64,000 nt of DNA, taken from Osedax fenrisi (lineage: Eukaryota > Annelida > Polychaeta > Sabellida > Siboglinidae). A program made the translations under genes and the position numbers. The DNA is taken from contig OZ025244.1 of NCBI GenBank assembly GCA_964019155.1, positions 5,035,419 through 5,099,418 of the forward strand, read 5' to 3'. The notes under the pieces are model-generated. The model saw only the letters and a list, made by a program, of their open reading frames with translations. It had not been told where the DNA came from and did no database searches. Position 1 is the stretch's first letter. Every line of letters begins with the position of its first letter. This document shows, in pieces, positions 50,555 to 61,289 of the stretch.

Positions 50555-52638
50555 ATTTATTATATATAAACTTTATGTAAATGATAACTGCATGTATGGC
50601 TCAGTTGGCAAGGCATAAGAAATACAAATAGTATGGCGCGGGTTCAAGCCCTCTCCGGACCATTAAAATATGTTTTAGAATAATATTTAGAAGTGATCTT
50701 ATATAATTGTGTATAAATAAATGATCAGGAATCGTTAAAAACATAGATGATTTAACACGAGAGAAGTTTAAAAGGGACATTAAAGACAAATATGGTTATA
50801 AGTTAAAACTTCATATAATTTTATGGATGGGATGAACTGACTCGATCAAAATAAAATAACAATAAAAATAAAAATATGTATATGTATACATATTAATATG
50901 CATCATGATTCTGTTGTTACCAATACCTATGATTATGATGATAAATTATGTTTATTAGATTAAAATATGATTTTACATATATTTATATATATACAAAATA
51001 TACACTCATACGACTCATATAACTAACCCAATGCAACACGATATTATTTCGTAATAATGACGTAATAGCCCTCCAATTTCTTACGTAACAATTTCCCTCA
51101 TATATTACGTAATACTACGCCCCCATAATAACGTAAGGACATGGCCAGAGCTCTAGGTTCCAATGCTACCGATATTGACAGACAGATGGATGATATGATT
51201 GATTTCAAAGTCGAGTTAGCTAAAGTTAGTATGCTATAGTGAACACTATAATGATTAGGTTTAGTACTTATGTGTCTTACGTAGGTAATTGATTATATAA
51301 TTTATAAATAATTTACTATTTTGATATTAATTATAAATTATAATTTAATTAATTTATAACTTATATTATTTAGTAGTAAGACTATAAACATATGATATGA
51401 TACGATACAAAAACAAAATTACTTAAATAAATTTAATTTGTATAAATTAATATAATACAGAATACGCGATAAAACATAATCTATAAATATATAGATTGTG
51501 TAGTATTAAATAATACCTAATAATTGTTAAGTTATTATACAAGTTAACCTCGGCATACGTAACATCCGGTAACCCCGCTAACCCCGATGACCTTTCCCCA
51601 AGTTGACCGCCCCCTGGTCGGAACGTAAGAACTGGGACAATATATACGAGAAGCTCACAGTAGACGAGTTCGAGACCAATCACACAAGCCAGTTCGATAT
51701 CGTCTACTACATCAACAGACTGGTGCTCTCCGCAAACCCAAACAGCAAGTTGGCTGATCGTAATACCGTGATCATCAACTGGGGTATGTATGCACATATA
51801 TATGAACGTAAGTGCATAAATACACACTAACGAACATGCATACATCATCGATGTAAAGAATGTGGATAGACAATTGACGCACGCAATGCATATAAAAGAT
51901 AGATACGCGACTTGTCATTTTATTGATAAATTTACAAAATGGCATCAGTGATTTTGATTGGATATTAGTCATATTATATATGTAACATATTAAAACTGTA
52001 AGGTTTTCCTCGAAATAGATTGAAGTGACCGCCATCTATATAAATGGATTTAGATAATAAATATCAATAAAATAGTATGATATCTTCAATTTAAATACAC
52101 AAAATTACGAGGAATGTTGATATGATTTATTTAAAAATACAATTTTATTTTTAGTATAGATAGTACATTAAAATTGGTAGAAATTATCAATATATGTATA
52201 AATACATAATATTAATTTATGATGTAGTAGGTATTTAGTTGTAGGTTTCGACTGCAGCACCTCTATTGCAAATGTGCATAAACTACATTCAATTGATTAT
52301 CCATTTTCTTTATATTGATGACATACATACGCACTTATGAACGTGCGCACGTAAATATGAAAGAACACACTTACACATTCGCTCTAGAATATGCGCACGT
52401 ACGCATCCATACACATAGTTACACACGCATTCGTGCACATATTATAAGATTAATTGAGTTAAGATAGTTCTATCAATACATTACGAATATATATATATAT
52501 TATAATACATACATACTCACACACCCATACAAAAAATACCACGGATTTTGCCATGATCGACCTAAGCGGTACAGGCAATACATAATATCCAGAACAGCAT
52601 TGGACTTAACAACCATATGCACATATTAAATATTAATA

Positions 52639-52710
<72 letters not shown>

Positions 52711-53201
52711 ATACCACGATATTGTATACACGTATGCAACGCCACCCCACTAAAGGTAAACCTAGTTTCTGGAAGGGTCTGGAAGTTCTGATTAACCGTA
52801 CCCCGCGGAAAACCGTTGCAAACTTCCTCATGTTCAGCGTCGTGTTCAATGGTGTTGCGTATGTTTCCGAGAGCATGTTTAAAGATATCATCAATAGATT
52901 CGTAACGGTTAGTGTGTATATGATTTCTTATGACGGTAGTAGATGTTACCAGTGAGGTTCTAGTGGTGGAAATAGGGGTGACCTGTGGGGTTTTAGTGGC
53001 TGTTCAGGGGTCGGCATACATTGATACTTGCCATGGAATGATTCTTATAAAGAGTGTAGTTACTCCGTATAGTTTTAACTAGATTTTCTTAATTTGATCA
53101 TATAAAAATATTGTGAAATGATTTCATATTATATTTTTAAATGTTTATTTTTTTATACAAAAATAAAACGAGGTATAGAAATATAATAGCAATAGAAATA
53201 A

Positions 53202-53233
<32 letters not shown>

Positions 53234-55395
53234 AATTCAAATTTATTAATGTTAATGTAAATATCACGATACTTATATTCTCTGTCTACATGCTTTCAGC
53301 GAGTAACGATTACCACCACCGCCGTCATCATCACCCCATTACCCCTACCAATACACCTACAGCCTATTTGGGGAGCTCCCAGAGCTCCAGGTGCTCGTGA
53401 TGGAATATGTTCATGGGGCGCCCACCTCGACTTCCCAATGGCGGTAGGACGTATATACTTAGATAATCACTTCACTCCTCAAGCTAAGAGAACCGTTAGT
53501 CAATAGTGTTGTAAATGAGCGGTTCCGTTGGGTCAAAGTACCATTATAGTACTTGAAGATATTCGTACGGAATAAATGAATGAATTAAATTAATTTTAAC
53601 TTTAAATTAACTAAAATCGAGATTTTATGAGAATAATATTATTAAATATCTACACATATATAGCTATCATTCAAAAACATGATGATGATCAATAATTTAA
53701 TATAAATATTTTAATTTTTCTAGAGGCCTAACTTATAGGGTATACTCGTATAATATGTATGTCTATAACGTATTGGATATACGGCGTATATTCAATATTC
53801 TATAGACATACATACATATGCGGTGAATGAAGTGCATATGTTAACACTTGCTAACAATGTATGGCAGTGTTGCCTGCATTGCATATGTTACCGTTGCCAT
53901 GTTTAATTTCATATATCTTATTTCATACATCGTTATAATTTAAGCGGATATCTTGTCTCCATAACTATAGTTATATATTTATAGACGTATACGTCGTTGA
54001 TAAAAATACCAATTTTTTAGTTATATTCGTGTAATAAATTGATTATATTTCATCGAGTGATTAACGTACGAAATACTGTGTACATCTCATATGTTAATAC
54101 CTTGCAACACTGCCAAGCCACACCTCGTCTTCTAATCCCGTCTTTAACCCTTCATCTCCCTGCCAGGCTAGCAGTATGGTAGAAGATATCCGTAATGTAT
54201 TCATTGGTATGTTGTCTAAAGTATCATGGATGGACAGTACTGCACAGAATGCTGCCGTTGCCAAGGTAAACAAGTACTCACCAATAACTTAATTATTAGC
54301 GATAATGGGTGTTCCTTCATAGTATACATATTTTAATATTTAATTTATATTTCATTAATATATCATAGTATATATATATTATATATTTTAATCATGTATG
54401 TATTTATTTCCAATACGCTACATTATATACATACCATTTATTTTATTGATAAGTATGTTTTTAATTAATTACTGCATTCTATATAAAATAATGATTTGTT
54501 AAATGTTTTCCTTATATACGAGTATTTACCTATCTATAAATTCATTCATTATCATTAATGTAACCGTATCGTCACTTTCGCCTCCTCGCAGGCACGCGCC
54601 ATCAAGAAGGACATCGGATACCCCGAGGCTCTGATGAATGAGAACGAGATAGACGAATTATACAAGTTTCTAGACAGTAATGATAATTCCTACTACGAGA
54701 ACACCATTAGCACCTGGACTCAGCAATGGAAGACCACGATCCTTAACTTCGGCAAGAAAAGTGACCGTGATGCGTTAGTAACTTAGCGGTGTGTTGTGGT
54801 GTTGATTTATTGATAGTTTATTTTTATTTTAATTATTAATTAATTTAGTTGTTAGTGTATAGTGATATTATATTTAATTATATTAATTGTTTAATATATA
54901 GTCGAAAGTATAGAGTATAAATAATTTCTAATGATATTTAAATAATCAAAGAATAATTAGCAAGTTACAAAAATGAAGAATATACATTTTATATAGTAGT
55001 TTACTGGCCACATAGCTATTTTTAGATTTAAAACCAACATATCCTATTGCCTTGTTATATATTAGTAATGAACACTTAGTTTTCATAATAAAAATAATAA
55101 TTTAAAATATATAATTTTGTATTTTAAAAGTGTATAGTTTGATACGATTTTACATTATAAATAACACATAGTTCAACAATGTACCCTCTGTAGGTGGAGC
55201 TGTTTTTTTTTGCAAATAAATAGAATAACATGATTTTGCGTAAGTGTTATATCTTTCTTTAGAAATATATTTGGTTACCGTAACAATTATGATTATAAAT
55301 ATTTTAAAAATAAACGAATAATAATCGAAAATAGAATTAAAATTCACTTATTGATATATAGATTAATTTATTTCTAAATTGATTGATATAAATTA

Positions 55396-55434
<39 letters not shown>

Positions 55435-55985
55435 TATATAAACTTATACATAAAAAAAAGTTTATATATAATTATATATAATAGAACGAAGAATAAAATT
55501 AATTCAACCTATAATTTATAAACATATAAATAATACCCAAGCGACCAGAAACTAGTTGCCGAAACGTAACATATTAGGTACAATAATATGTTCCAGTAGG
55601 ACAATTATAGGTAGTTTGTGAGCAAATAAACGGTTTCCTTTAACATATAAAAAATCAATATTGGAATATATAATTTTACCCATAAATAAACACCTAGTGG
55701 AACGTATATTTTTACCCATAAATAAACACCTAGTGAAACTTATATTATTACCCATGAATAAACACCTAGTGGAATGTATATTTTTAACCATAAATAAACA
55801 CCTAGTGGAACGTATATTTTTACCCATACACAGTAAAAAAGAAACGTAAAACATTTCATTCATTTATTACAGGAACAATACACAAAATACGGATATGATA
55901 TAACACGTGAATAATATATATATATATATATATATAATAATATACCGGGAATTCAAGGGTATATTTGTAATGATAATAATATAAG

Positions 55986-56029
<44 letters not shown>

Positions 56030-56260
56030 ATCATATATGATTATAATATACATATATAGTATATAGTATGCAAATATAGAGGTTTCAATTAAATATCACA
56101 GTGTATAATGCCATATATATACGAAATTCATGAAGACGATACCGGATCCAAGAGATGATATTTAACATATTCATGGAAATATTCACCATAGCCAAGCAGG
56201 AAAATCATCTTGTCTATCCTGAAATTATTAATTGTATATTAATAAATCAATTATCATGAC

Positions 56261-56298
<38 letters not shown>

Positions 56299-57263
56299 AT
56301 ACTAACTTCTAATCTTGCATCTTGACTATTAAATTTGTCGTACTAGAAGCTGGCTTACAAGTGTAGATACATGTTATTCACGAAGACGATACCGGATAGG
56401 ATCCTGGATATCATATGAAATACGTCTAGGTCGATAACGGAGATGATCTTTAAAATATTCATGAAGATATTCATCTAAATAATTATTAATTAGTAAATTA
56501 GAATTGAATAATTATTAAAATAATATATAATTAATAATTAATAATATACAATTAATTATTATTAATTAATAATAATTGATAAATAATTATTAATTAATAA
56601 ATTAGAATAGAATAATTAATAATTATTAAAATAATTGTTGATAAATAATTATTAATTATTATAAATTATTAATAATTATTGATAAATAATTATTAATTAG
56701 TAAATTAGAAATGAATAATTATTAAAATAATATATAATTAATATATAATTAATTATTATAAATTAATAATAATTATTGATAAATAATTATTAACATAATA
56801 TATAATTAATAATTATTAATAAATATTATAAAATTATAACTGGATTACAACTGCAGTACATCACAAAATAGTATTATATATAATTCTGGATAATGGACAT
56901 AGAGCTAGATAGCTTTTTCTCTAGCTATATGATAAAGGATAACACCTATCAATTATATAAGTATATATGTTTATATTTAACAATACTTTTATTATACTAC
57001 CTTATTAAATCAACTTGTAGTATATGATAAACAATCTAAATATTGATAAATTGTAAATATAGGAAGTAGAATAAATAGATAGTATTATCCAACAAACTAA
57101 ATAAATAATACCGTTAATTTCAATTTTCGCGCGAAACACATTTACATGCGCAGTGGGTGATGCAATGGGCGACGCCATTTGGGCGTGTCTTGTCGTAATG
57201 CTTCATTTCACACATTATCACGACATGTATGTTATAATACATTTTGTGTATGCTATTTACATC

Positions 57264-57303
<40 letters not shown>

Positions 57304-57371
57304 AGAACAATTATATAATATCAATTTATATCTATAATATATGTATGTGTGTGTTTGTGTGTATATGTGTG

Positions 57372-57430
<59 letters not shown>

Positions 57431-58088
57431 TCAAAGTATAAAATTAAGTATATTAATACAAATAGATATTATAAAATTACAACTGGATTACAAGTTGTAA
57501 TTTACAACGGCGTTTTAGTACATCCTATAATAGTATTATATATAATTCTGTATAAAGGACATATAGTTAGAGAGCTTTTTCTCTAGCTCTTTCTCGCTAA
57601 ACACAATTTCCACAATAAAACACTTACCTGCGCAGTGGATGTGGTTGATGACGCAATAGGCGTGTCTTGTCGTAACGCTTCATTTCATACAGTATTCACG
57701 ACATGTATGTATACTACATTCGTGGAATGTTATGCTCCTCTATTTATAAATATGTAGTAGAACAACTATAATATCTAATATCTATTGCTCATTAATATTA
57801 TATTAAAAACTAAACTATCCAATATAGTGTAACTATTTTATAAATATATGTAGACTAAAATATATTAATAACAAGTATATATGTATATATATATATATAT
57901 ATATAATCATATTAGTAATAGTTGTTTTACCTAATTATATCTTATATACATATTCAATTATAATAATGTATATTTCCAAACTAATGAACTAATTAGTTCA
58001 TAAGTGCATTAGTACTTTAATGTGGGATGTGAAATAAATCACATAAATATTAAACAGAAATAAGTGTATACATTAACACTATTAGATA

Positions 58089-58144
<56 letters not shown>

Positions 58145-59931
58145 ATGTATGTGTATGTGTGTGTATGTGTGTATGTGTGTGCGTATATATATTGTACAAT
58201 TATATTGCTATATAATTCTATTAATAATAATTCTTATTGATAAGAAATATATTTTATAAAATATAATATTGCATAATAGATATCGCTGTTGTAATATCCA
58301 ATGTGTTTATTTTACTTATAAAATATACAAAATTGGAACATATATTGAATACATAAAATAATGAATTCCAAAGTGACCTATAAAATATACAAAATAGAAC
58401 ATATATTGCATAAATAAAATAATTATATCCAACGTGTTTATTTGACCTATAACATATACAACATTGGAACGTTGTTATATATTTTACGTTGATAGGCAAC
58501 GTATTTGGTTGCTTGGATATAAGCATAATATATATATATAAGTATGTATGTATTTCACAAGTATAACACATTATTGAAGCATAACAATAGTATCGCTTAT
58601 AATCATTTAATAATTAATAATAAGAATAATAATAATTATAATTATTAATATAAAACATATCATTGATGTTAATATTCACTACCACTAGATGGAGTATGCC
58701 ACCAACAACTGTGAATGCTTACTACGAGCCCGGTCTTAACCGAATTAGTTAGTATCCATGGTTACGTGATTAGTGTCCGAAGTAGCACAAGTGACTCGTT
58801 AATGTGTTATGTAACCATCACGTGGTATTACGTAAGTTTATGTTATGTGGTTTAGTAATTAGCTAGTAACAAACCGATATATGTATAACATGGCGATAAT
58901 AATACAAAAGAGTAAATACTGGAATATAAAATATTGGAGAAATTTAGAAAAGATCGAAAGTGAATACTTTAGATAAATTATAATTATATTATATATAATA
59001 TTATTATAGAAAAAACACATCTTATATAGAAGACATTTTTTTCTAGAATAAAACGAATTTAACTAAAATAATAAATACTATTATAATAAATTATTATTGT
59101 TATTATATCATATATACCCGTTATATAAATACAATACACCAAACTCTGAACAGCTGTCCCTGCTGCCATATTACAAGTTCCGTTCTACCACAAGGACTAC
59201 CCTAAGTACCTGAACTTCGCCGGTATCGGTTACATCATAGGTCATGAACTCACTCACGGATTCGATAACTCCGGTTAGCCACACGTTATGTAATAGTTGC
59301 TACGTCATCACGTGTCTGATTACGTCATATGCTATCCCAGTAAGTAAAGTAATCAAAGTTCATAATCAGATTACAATTCAACAAGTAATAAGATTACAAT
59401 CATGGGCTATGTATTGATTACGATCAAAGATTTTGATTAGATTAAAATAGTATTATAATCAATGATTACCAACTGATCGTGAATCTATGTTAGTGATCAT
59501 GATGACAGCAGTTAACAATCATTGATTACTATCTTATTACAATCAATGATTTAGAAGTGTAGTTCGTAATTAAAGCATAATTGCTTATCAATGATTGTAC
59601 TATGATTATAATAGTATTGTGATCAGTTAATCACAAATCATGATGATGATCAAACTATAATCAAACCACTATCACTGATTACTTTACTAACTGGGTGTTT
59701 ATAAACGTTATCTATACTTTTACTTTATTGATTATTATAAATAAACATCTCTACACAAATATGACTAATAATTTTAATAGATTTGAATATAAGATATTAG
59801 TATACTATAGATACTATATATTAAAGTATGTTTAAATTGTTATAAGTAAACACGTACTCTAAGTTTGTGGATGAAAGGATTCTACTAAAATAATAATAAC
59901 AATACAAATAATAATATGTATATAACATATA

Positions 59932-59982
<51 letters not shown>

Positions 59983-60509
59983 GAGTGTACATACTGGCTA
60001 CTATGATATTAAAACCTAACGGCAATACGATACATGTTACCACGTGACCAATGGTCATTGGACATTGTACATAACCAAGCCCCATTATTACACGTGACCT
60101 CGCCCTACAGGAAAGGAATACGATCTTAACGGTAACGAGCGTCGTTGGTGGTCTGACGAAGTTATCGCCAAGTATTCGAAGAGGGCGCAGTGCTTCGTGA
60201 AAATGGTAATATCAGACCCATATATATGTATATATATATATATAAATAATGTAAATATAATGCTCCTACATCGTACGTCGTTCACAGTTCACTGTATCTC
60301 AAACATAGGACGGTAGTTTACAAAATACCTCCAATATACAGTATTACTATCTCATCATCGCACTCCATCTATCGGTACATACCTAACCGCACACCACTCA
60401 ACTACAGTACAACAACTTCTACGTACCGGAGATAAAGAAATACGTTGACGGAACTCTCACTTTGAATGAGAACTTGGCCGATAACGGAGGAATTCTAGAA
60501 TCTTACCGC
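42345..60509 (+). CDS. Gene B: secreted M13 zinc metallopeptidase (neprilysin-like), exons 1-16
   Basis: Exons 42345-42396, 43457-43513, 48831-48913, 49102-49195, 49451-49662, 49979-50134, 51138-51224, 51603-51783, 52756-52907, 53363-53494, 54167-54265, 54592-54773, 58689-58747, 59154-59273, 60111-60205, 60408-60509 join without a break to about 621 residues. It starts with the signal peptide [17 protein letters not shown] and has no membrane anchor after it, so the product should be secreted, unlike type II membrane neprilysin. GLCLSPTC gives the N-terminal disulfide pair. HELTH and ENLAD are intact. Exons 17-18 (HSPMRYR, CQMW) are missing from the window; the LINE from 61290 lies in intron 16 before them, so this is a 3'-partial gene. 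Whether it is still spliced across that insertion is unknown. Paralogue of gene A, about 91 percent identical over shared codons. Confidence 0.92.
42397..43456 (+). other. Gene B intron 1
   Basis: 1060 bp dominated by (TA)n tracts at about 42600-42630, 42897-42925, 42975-43002, 43075-43140 and 43229-43266. Two segments with TATGAATATACTTATTATAA near 43022 and 43197 are near-identical, flanking a (TA)n tract, so part of the intron is duplicated in tandem. Confidence 0.7.
43457..43513 (+). CDS. Gene B exon 2
   Basis: A 57-base exon easily missed: acceptor CTCTAAG, then [18 protein letters not shown], donor GTTTGC. Phases 1 and 1 fit exons 1 and 3 exactly, making Asp and Ala at the junctions. 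C-x4-C is the first disulfide of M13 ectodomains and lies the expected distance before [10 protein letters not shown]. Confidence 0.85.
44803..45201. mobile_element. Foldback/MITE-like element in gene B intron 2
   Basis: Starts AACTAAGGGTG and ends with its exact reverse complement. The inverted match extends inward through TGTAATGTACC and CAGTCCCATCT on both sides for about 50 bp. Interior blocks containing ACATGTAAATNCAGATG repeat in both orientations, so most of the 399 bp can fold on itself. No open frame. Target duplication unclear. Confidence 0.75.
45202..46690 (+). other. Gene B intron 2, left of the LINE
   Basis: AT-rich. The strip 45900-46260 is strongly purine-rich on this strand (GGATG, GAAGG, GAGTAT words), like the 3' UTR of a minus-strand LINE, but no coding part adjoins it. 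Confidence 0.4.
46700..48768 (+). mobile_element. LINE with ORF1 and endonuclease but no RT, in gene B intron 2
   Basis: Plus strand: ORF1 with [20 protein letters not shown] and [15 protein letters not shown] (46877-47266); endonuclease start [20 protein letters not shown] with [16 protein letters not shown] (47431-47690), a frameshift at a run of A near 47690, then [19 protein letters not shown] and [20 protein letters not shown] (47824-48150), a linker, and a last [12 protein letters not shown] near 48700. The element stops there, just before RT, and gene B exon 3 flank begins at about 48770. Loss of the 3' part is not how LINEs truncate on insertion, so a later deletion is likely. Confidence 0.7.
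48831..48913 (+). CDS. Gene B exon 3
   Basis: Encodes [18 protein letters not shown] then EYACGKWIK. Three replacements relative to gene A, all in the first four residues. Donor GTTAGT. Confidence 0.92.
49102..49195 (+). CDS. Gene B exon 4
   Basis: [20 protein letters not shown] to IIAMFNK. Two replacements from gene A (D to N, I to M). Confidence 0.9.
49451..49662 (+). CDS. Gene B exon 5
   Basis: [43 protein letters not shown]. Five replacements from gene A. The intron before it has TCCTCGCCATGTCCTCGCAG, a short tandem copy of the acceptor region. Confidence 0.92.
49979..50134 (+). CDS. Gene B exon 6
   Basis: [41 protein letters not shown]. Includes a Phe to Lys change relative to gene A that needs three base changes. 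Confidence 0.92.
50590..50662 (+). pseudogene. tRNA-derived relic in gene B intron 6
   Basis: Counterpart of 8998-9070, with A-box TGGCTCAGTTGG and B-box GGTTCAAGCCC. The anticodon region is just as decayed, so it is not a working tRNA. Confidence 0.65.
51138..51224 (+). CDS. Gene B exon 7
   Basis: [15 protein letters not shown] and [12 protein letters not shown]. The motif Glu of gene A (FEVELA) is Lys here through one G to A change. Confidence 0.9.
51603..51783 (+). CDS. Gene B exon 8
   Basis: [46 protein letters not shown]. About ten replacements from gene A, the most of any exon; several change charge (Q to R, E to K, R to N). Confidence 0.92.
52756..52907 (+). CDS. Gene B exon 9
   Basis: [47 protein letters not shown]. 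Seven replacements. A (TA)n(TG)n tract at 52641-52707 lies just before it. Confidence 0.92.
53363..53494 (+). CDS. Gene B exon 10
   Basis: [37 protein letters not shown]. Seven replacements, including Ser-Trp to Pro-Met next to the conserved AVGR. Confidence 0.92.
54167..54265 (+). CDS. Gene B exon 11
   Basis: [30 protein letters not shown]. One replacement (H to Q). Confidence 0.93.
54592..54773 (+). CDS. Gene B exon 12
   Basis: [42 protein letters not shown]. Six replacements. It is followed by the intron that carries the TIR element. Confidence 0.93.
55662..55845 (+). repeat. 36-bp minisatellite, five units
   Basis: Units at 55662, 55698, 55734, 55770 and 55806, homologous to the four-unit array at 21117-21260. 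Confidence 0.9.
56465..56830. repeat. ATTAATTAATAAT low-complexity block
   Basis: About 365 bp of interleaved AATTATTAATTA words with several longer repeats such as GATAAATAATTATTAATTAG (twice). Specific to the short TIR element. Confidence 0.8.
56833..57770. repeat. Two dispersed cassettes in the short TIR element
   Basis: 56833-57310 and 57470-57770, each with CAACTGGATTACAA, a TTTTTCTCTAGCT hairpin and a GC-richer block (TGCGCAGTGG..., CGTGTCTTGTCGTAA). A (TA)n array at 57375-57427 separates them. The first includes ACGCCATTTGGGCGT, a broken form of the ACGCCCTTTGGGCGT hairpin. Confidence 0.75.
58090..58138. repeat. (TA)n then (TG/TATG)n tract
   Basis: Alternating TA followed by GTGTATGTATGTG repeats to 58185; the long TIR element has a much shorter tract at the same place (27003-27045). 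Confidence 0.9.
58689..58747 (+). CDS. Gene B exon 13
   Basis: [19 protein letters not shown]; one replacement (G to P) from gene A. NAYY intact. Confidence 0.95.
59154..59273 (+). CDS. Gene B exon 14 (zinc site)
   Basis: Same protein sequence as gene A, including GHELTHGF; the base changes seen are silent. Donor GTTAGC. Confidence 0.97.
59350..59690. repeat. ATCAATGATTAC-rich block in intron 14
   Basis: Counterpart of 14590-14895, with an added CATGATGATGATCAAACTAT segment near 59637. Confidence 0.5.
60111..60205 (+). CDS. Gene B exon 15
   Basis: [30 protein letters not shown]; one replacement (T to S). Confidence 0.94.
60408..60509 (+). CDS. Gene B exon 16
   Basis: [34 protein letters not shown]; zinc-ligand Glu intact; two replacements. 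Last gene B exon in the window. Confidence 0.95.
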
Positions 60510-60544
60510 GTTAGTTATTCAAACTTATATATATATATATATAT

Positions 60545-60545
<1 letters not shown>

Positions 60546-60613
<68 letters not shown>
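60546..60613. repeat. (TA)n tract in gene B intron 16
   Basis: About 65 bp, one of the longest TA tracts in the window, followed by GTGTGTGTATGGGTG. Confidence 0.9.
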
Positions 60614-60622
<9 letters not shown>

Positions 60623-61127
60623 ATGGGTGTGTGGTATGGCCAATAAAGGGGTTCAAACGAGTCTACTTTTCAATAGTTTTATTGGAAATTCTCATACTAA
60701 ACTAAATAATTGTTAACAAAAATAACCAGTACATCATAATTATATTTTTTAATATTGTCTCTATGGAATTATACATATATATTTTATTTATATATAGCAA
60801 AAGAAATGAGATGGATAGCTTCATTATTGTTATCTAAACAATCATATATATATATATATATATACGCAAACATAGCAACACAGTTTATTCCGAGTACAAT
60901 GCATTTGAAAAGTCAACAATAAATAAATTAAATTAAATTCAAATAAATTATAAAGTAATAAAATTATGCATTCATAAAATACAAAATCAATGTTATACAG
61001 TATAGTTTTATGCTTTCTTAGTTATATATCTATTTATATATAAATGTTATGTTATATAATTTATATATTATATATTATAAAATAGAAACTTTATGTTTAT
61101 AGTCATGTTTATATAATAATTATAATA

Positions 61128-61166
<39 letters not shown>

Positions 61167-61289
61167 TTATATATAATTACAATGAATAAATAGTAAATAT
61201 ACACAAATAATAAATAAAAATAAGCTATATATATAAATATAAATGGTAATACATATATAATTAAAATAATGTAAGACTAATATATATAT

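Larger units (their letters stand above)
55536..58516. mobile_element. TIR element, short copy (2981 bp) in gene B intron 12
   Basis: Starts CCCAAGCGACCAGAAAC and ends GTATTTGGTTGCTTGG; the two ends are inverted copies over about 40 bp with gaps. ATA is found on both sides (55533-55535 and 58517-58519), while gene A intron 12 has one ATA at 13772-13774 and no insert. Inside are the 36-bp minisatellite, two segments with GAAGACGATACCGGAT (56133, 56381), a block of ATTAATTAATAAT, two cassettes (56833-57310, 57470-57770) and the 69-bp repeats. No protein-coding frame of note, so it is non-autonomous. It inserted after the gene duplication, or was lost cleanly from gene A; insertion is simpler. 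Confidence 0.85.

Noticed and set aside
52617..52955. 112-codon plus frame over gene B exon 9
   Set aside because: It reads through a (TA)n(TG)n tract into the exon. The true exon starts at the AG before 52756, as shown by phase and by gene A.
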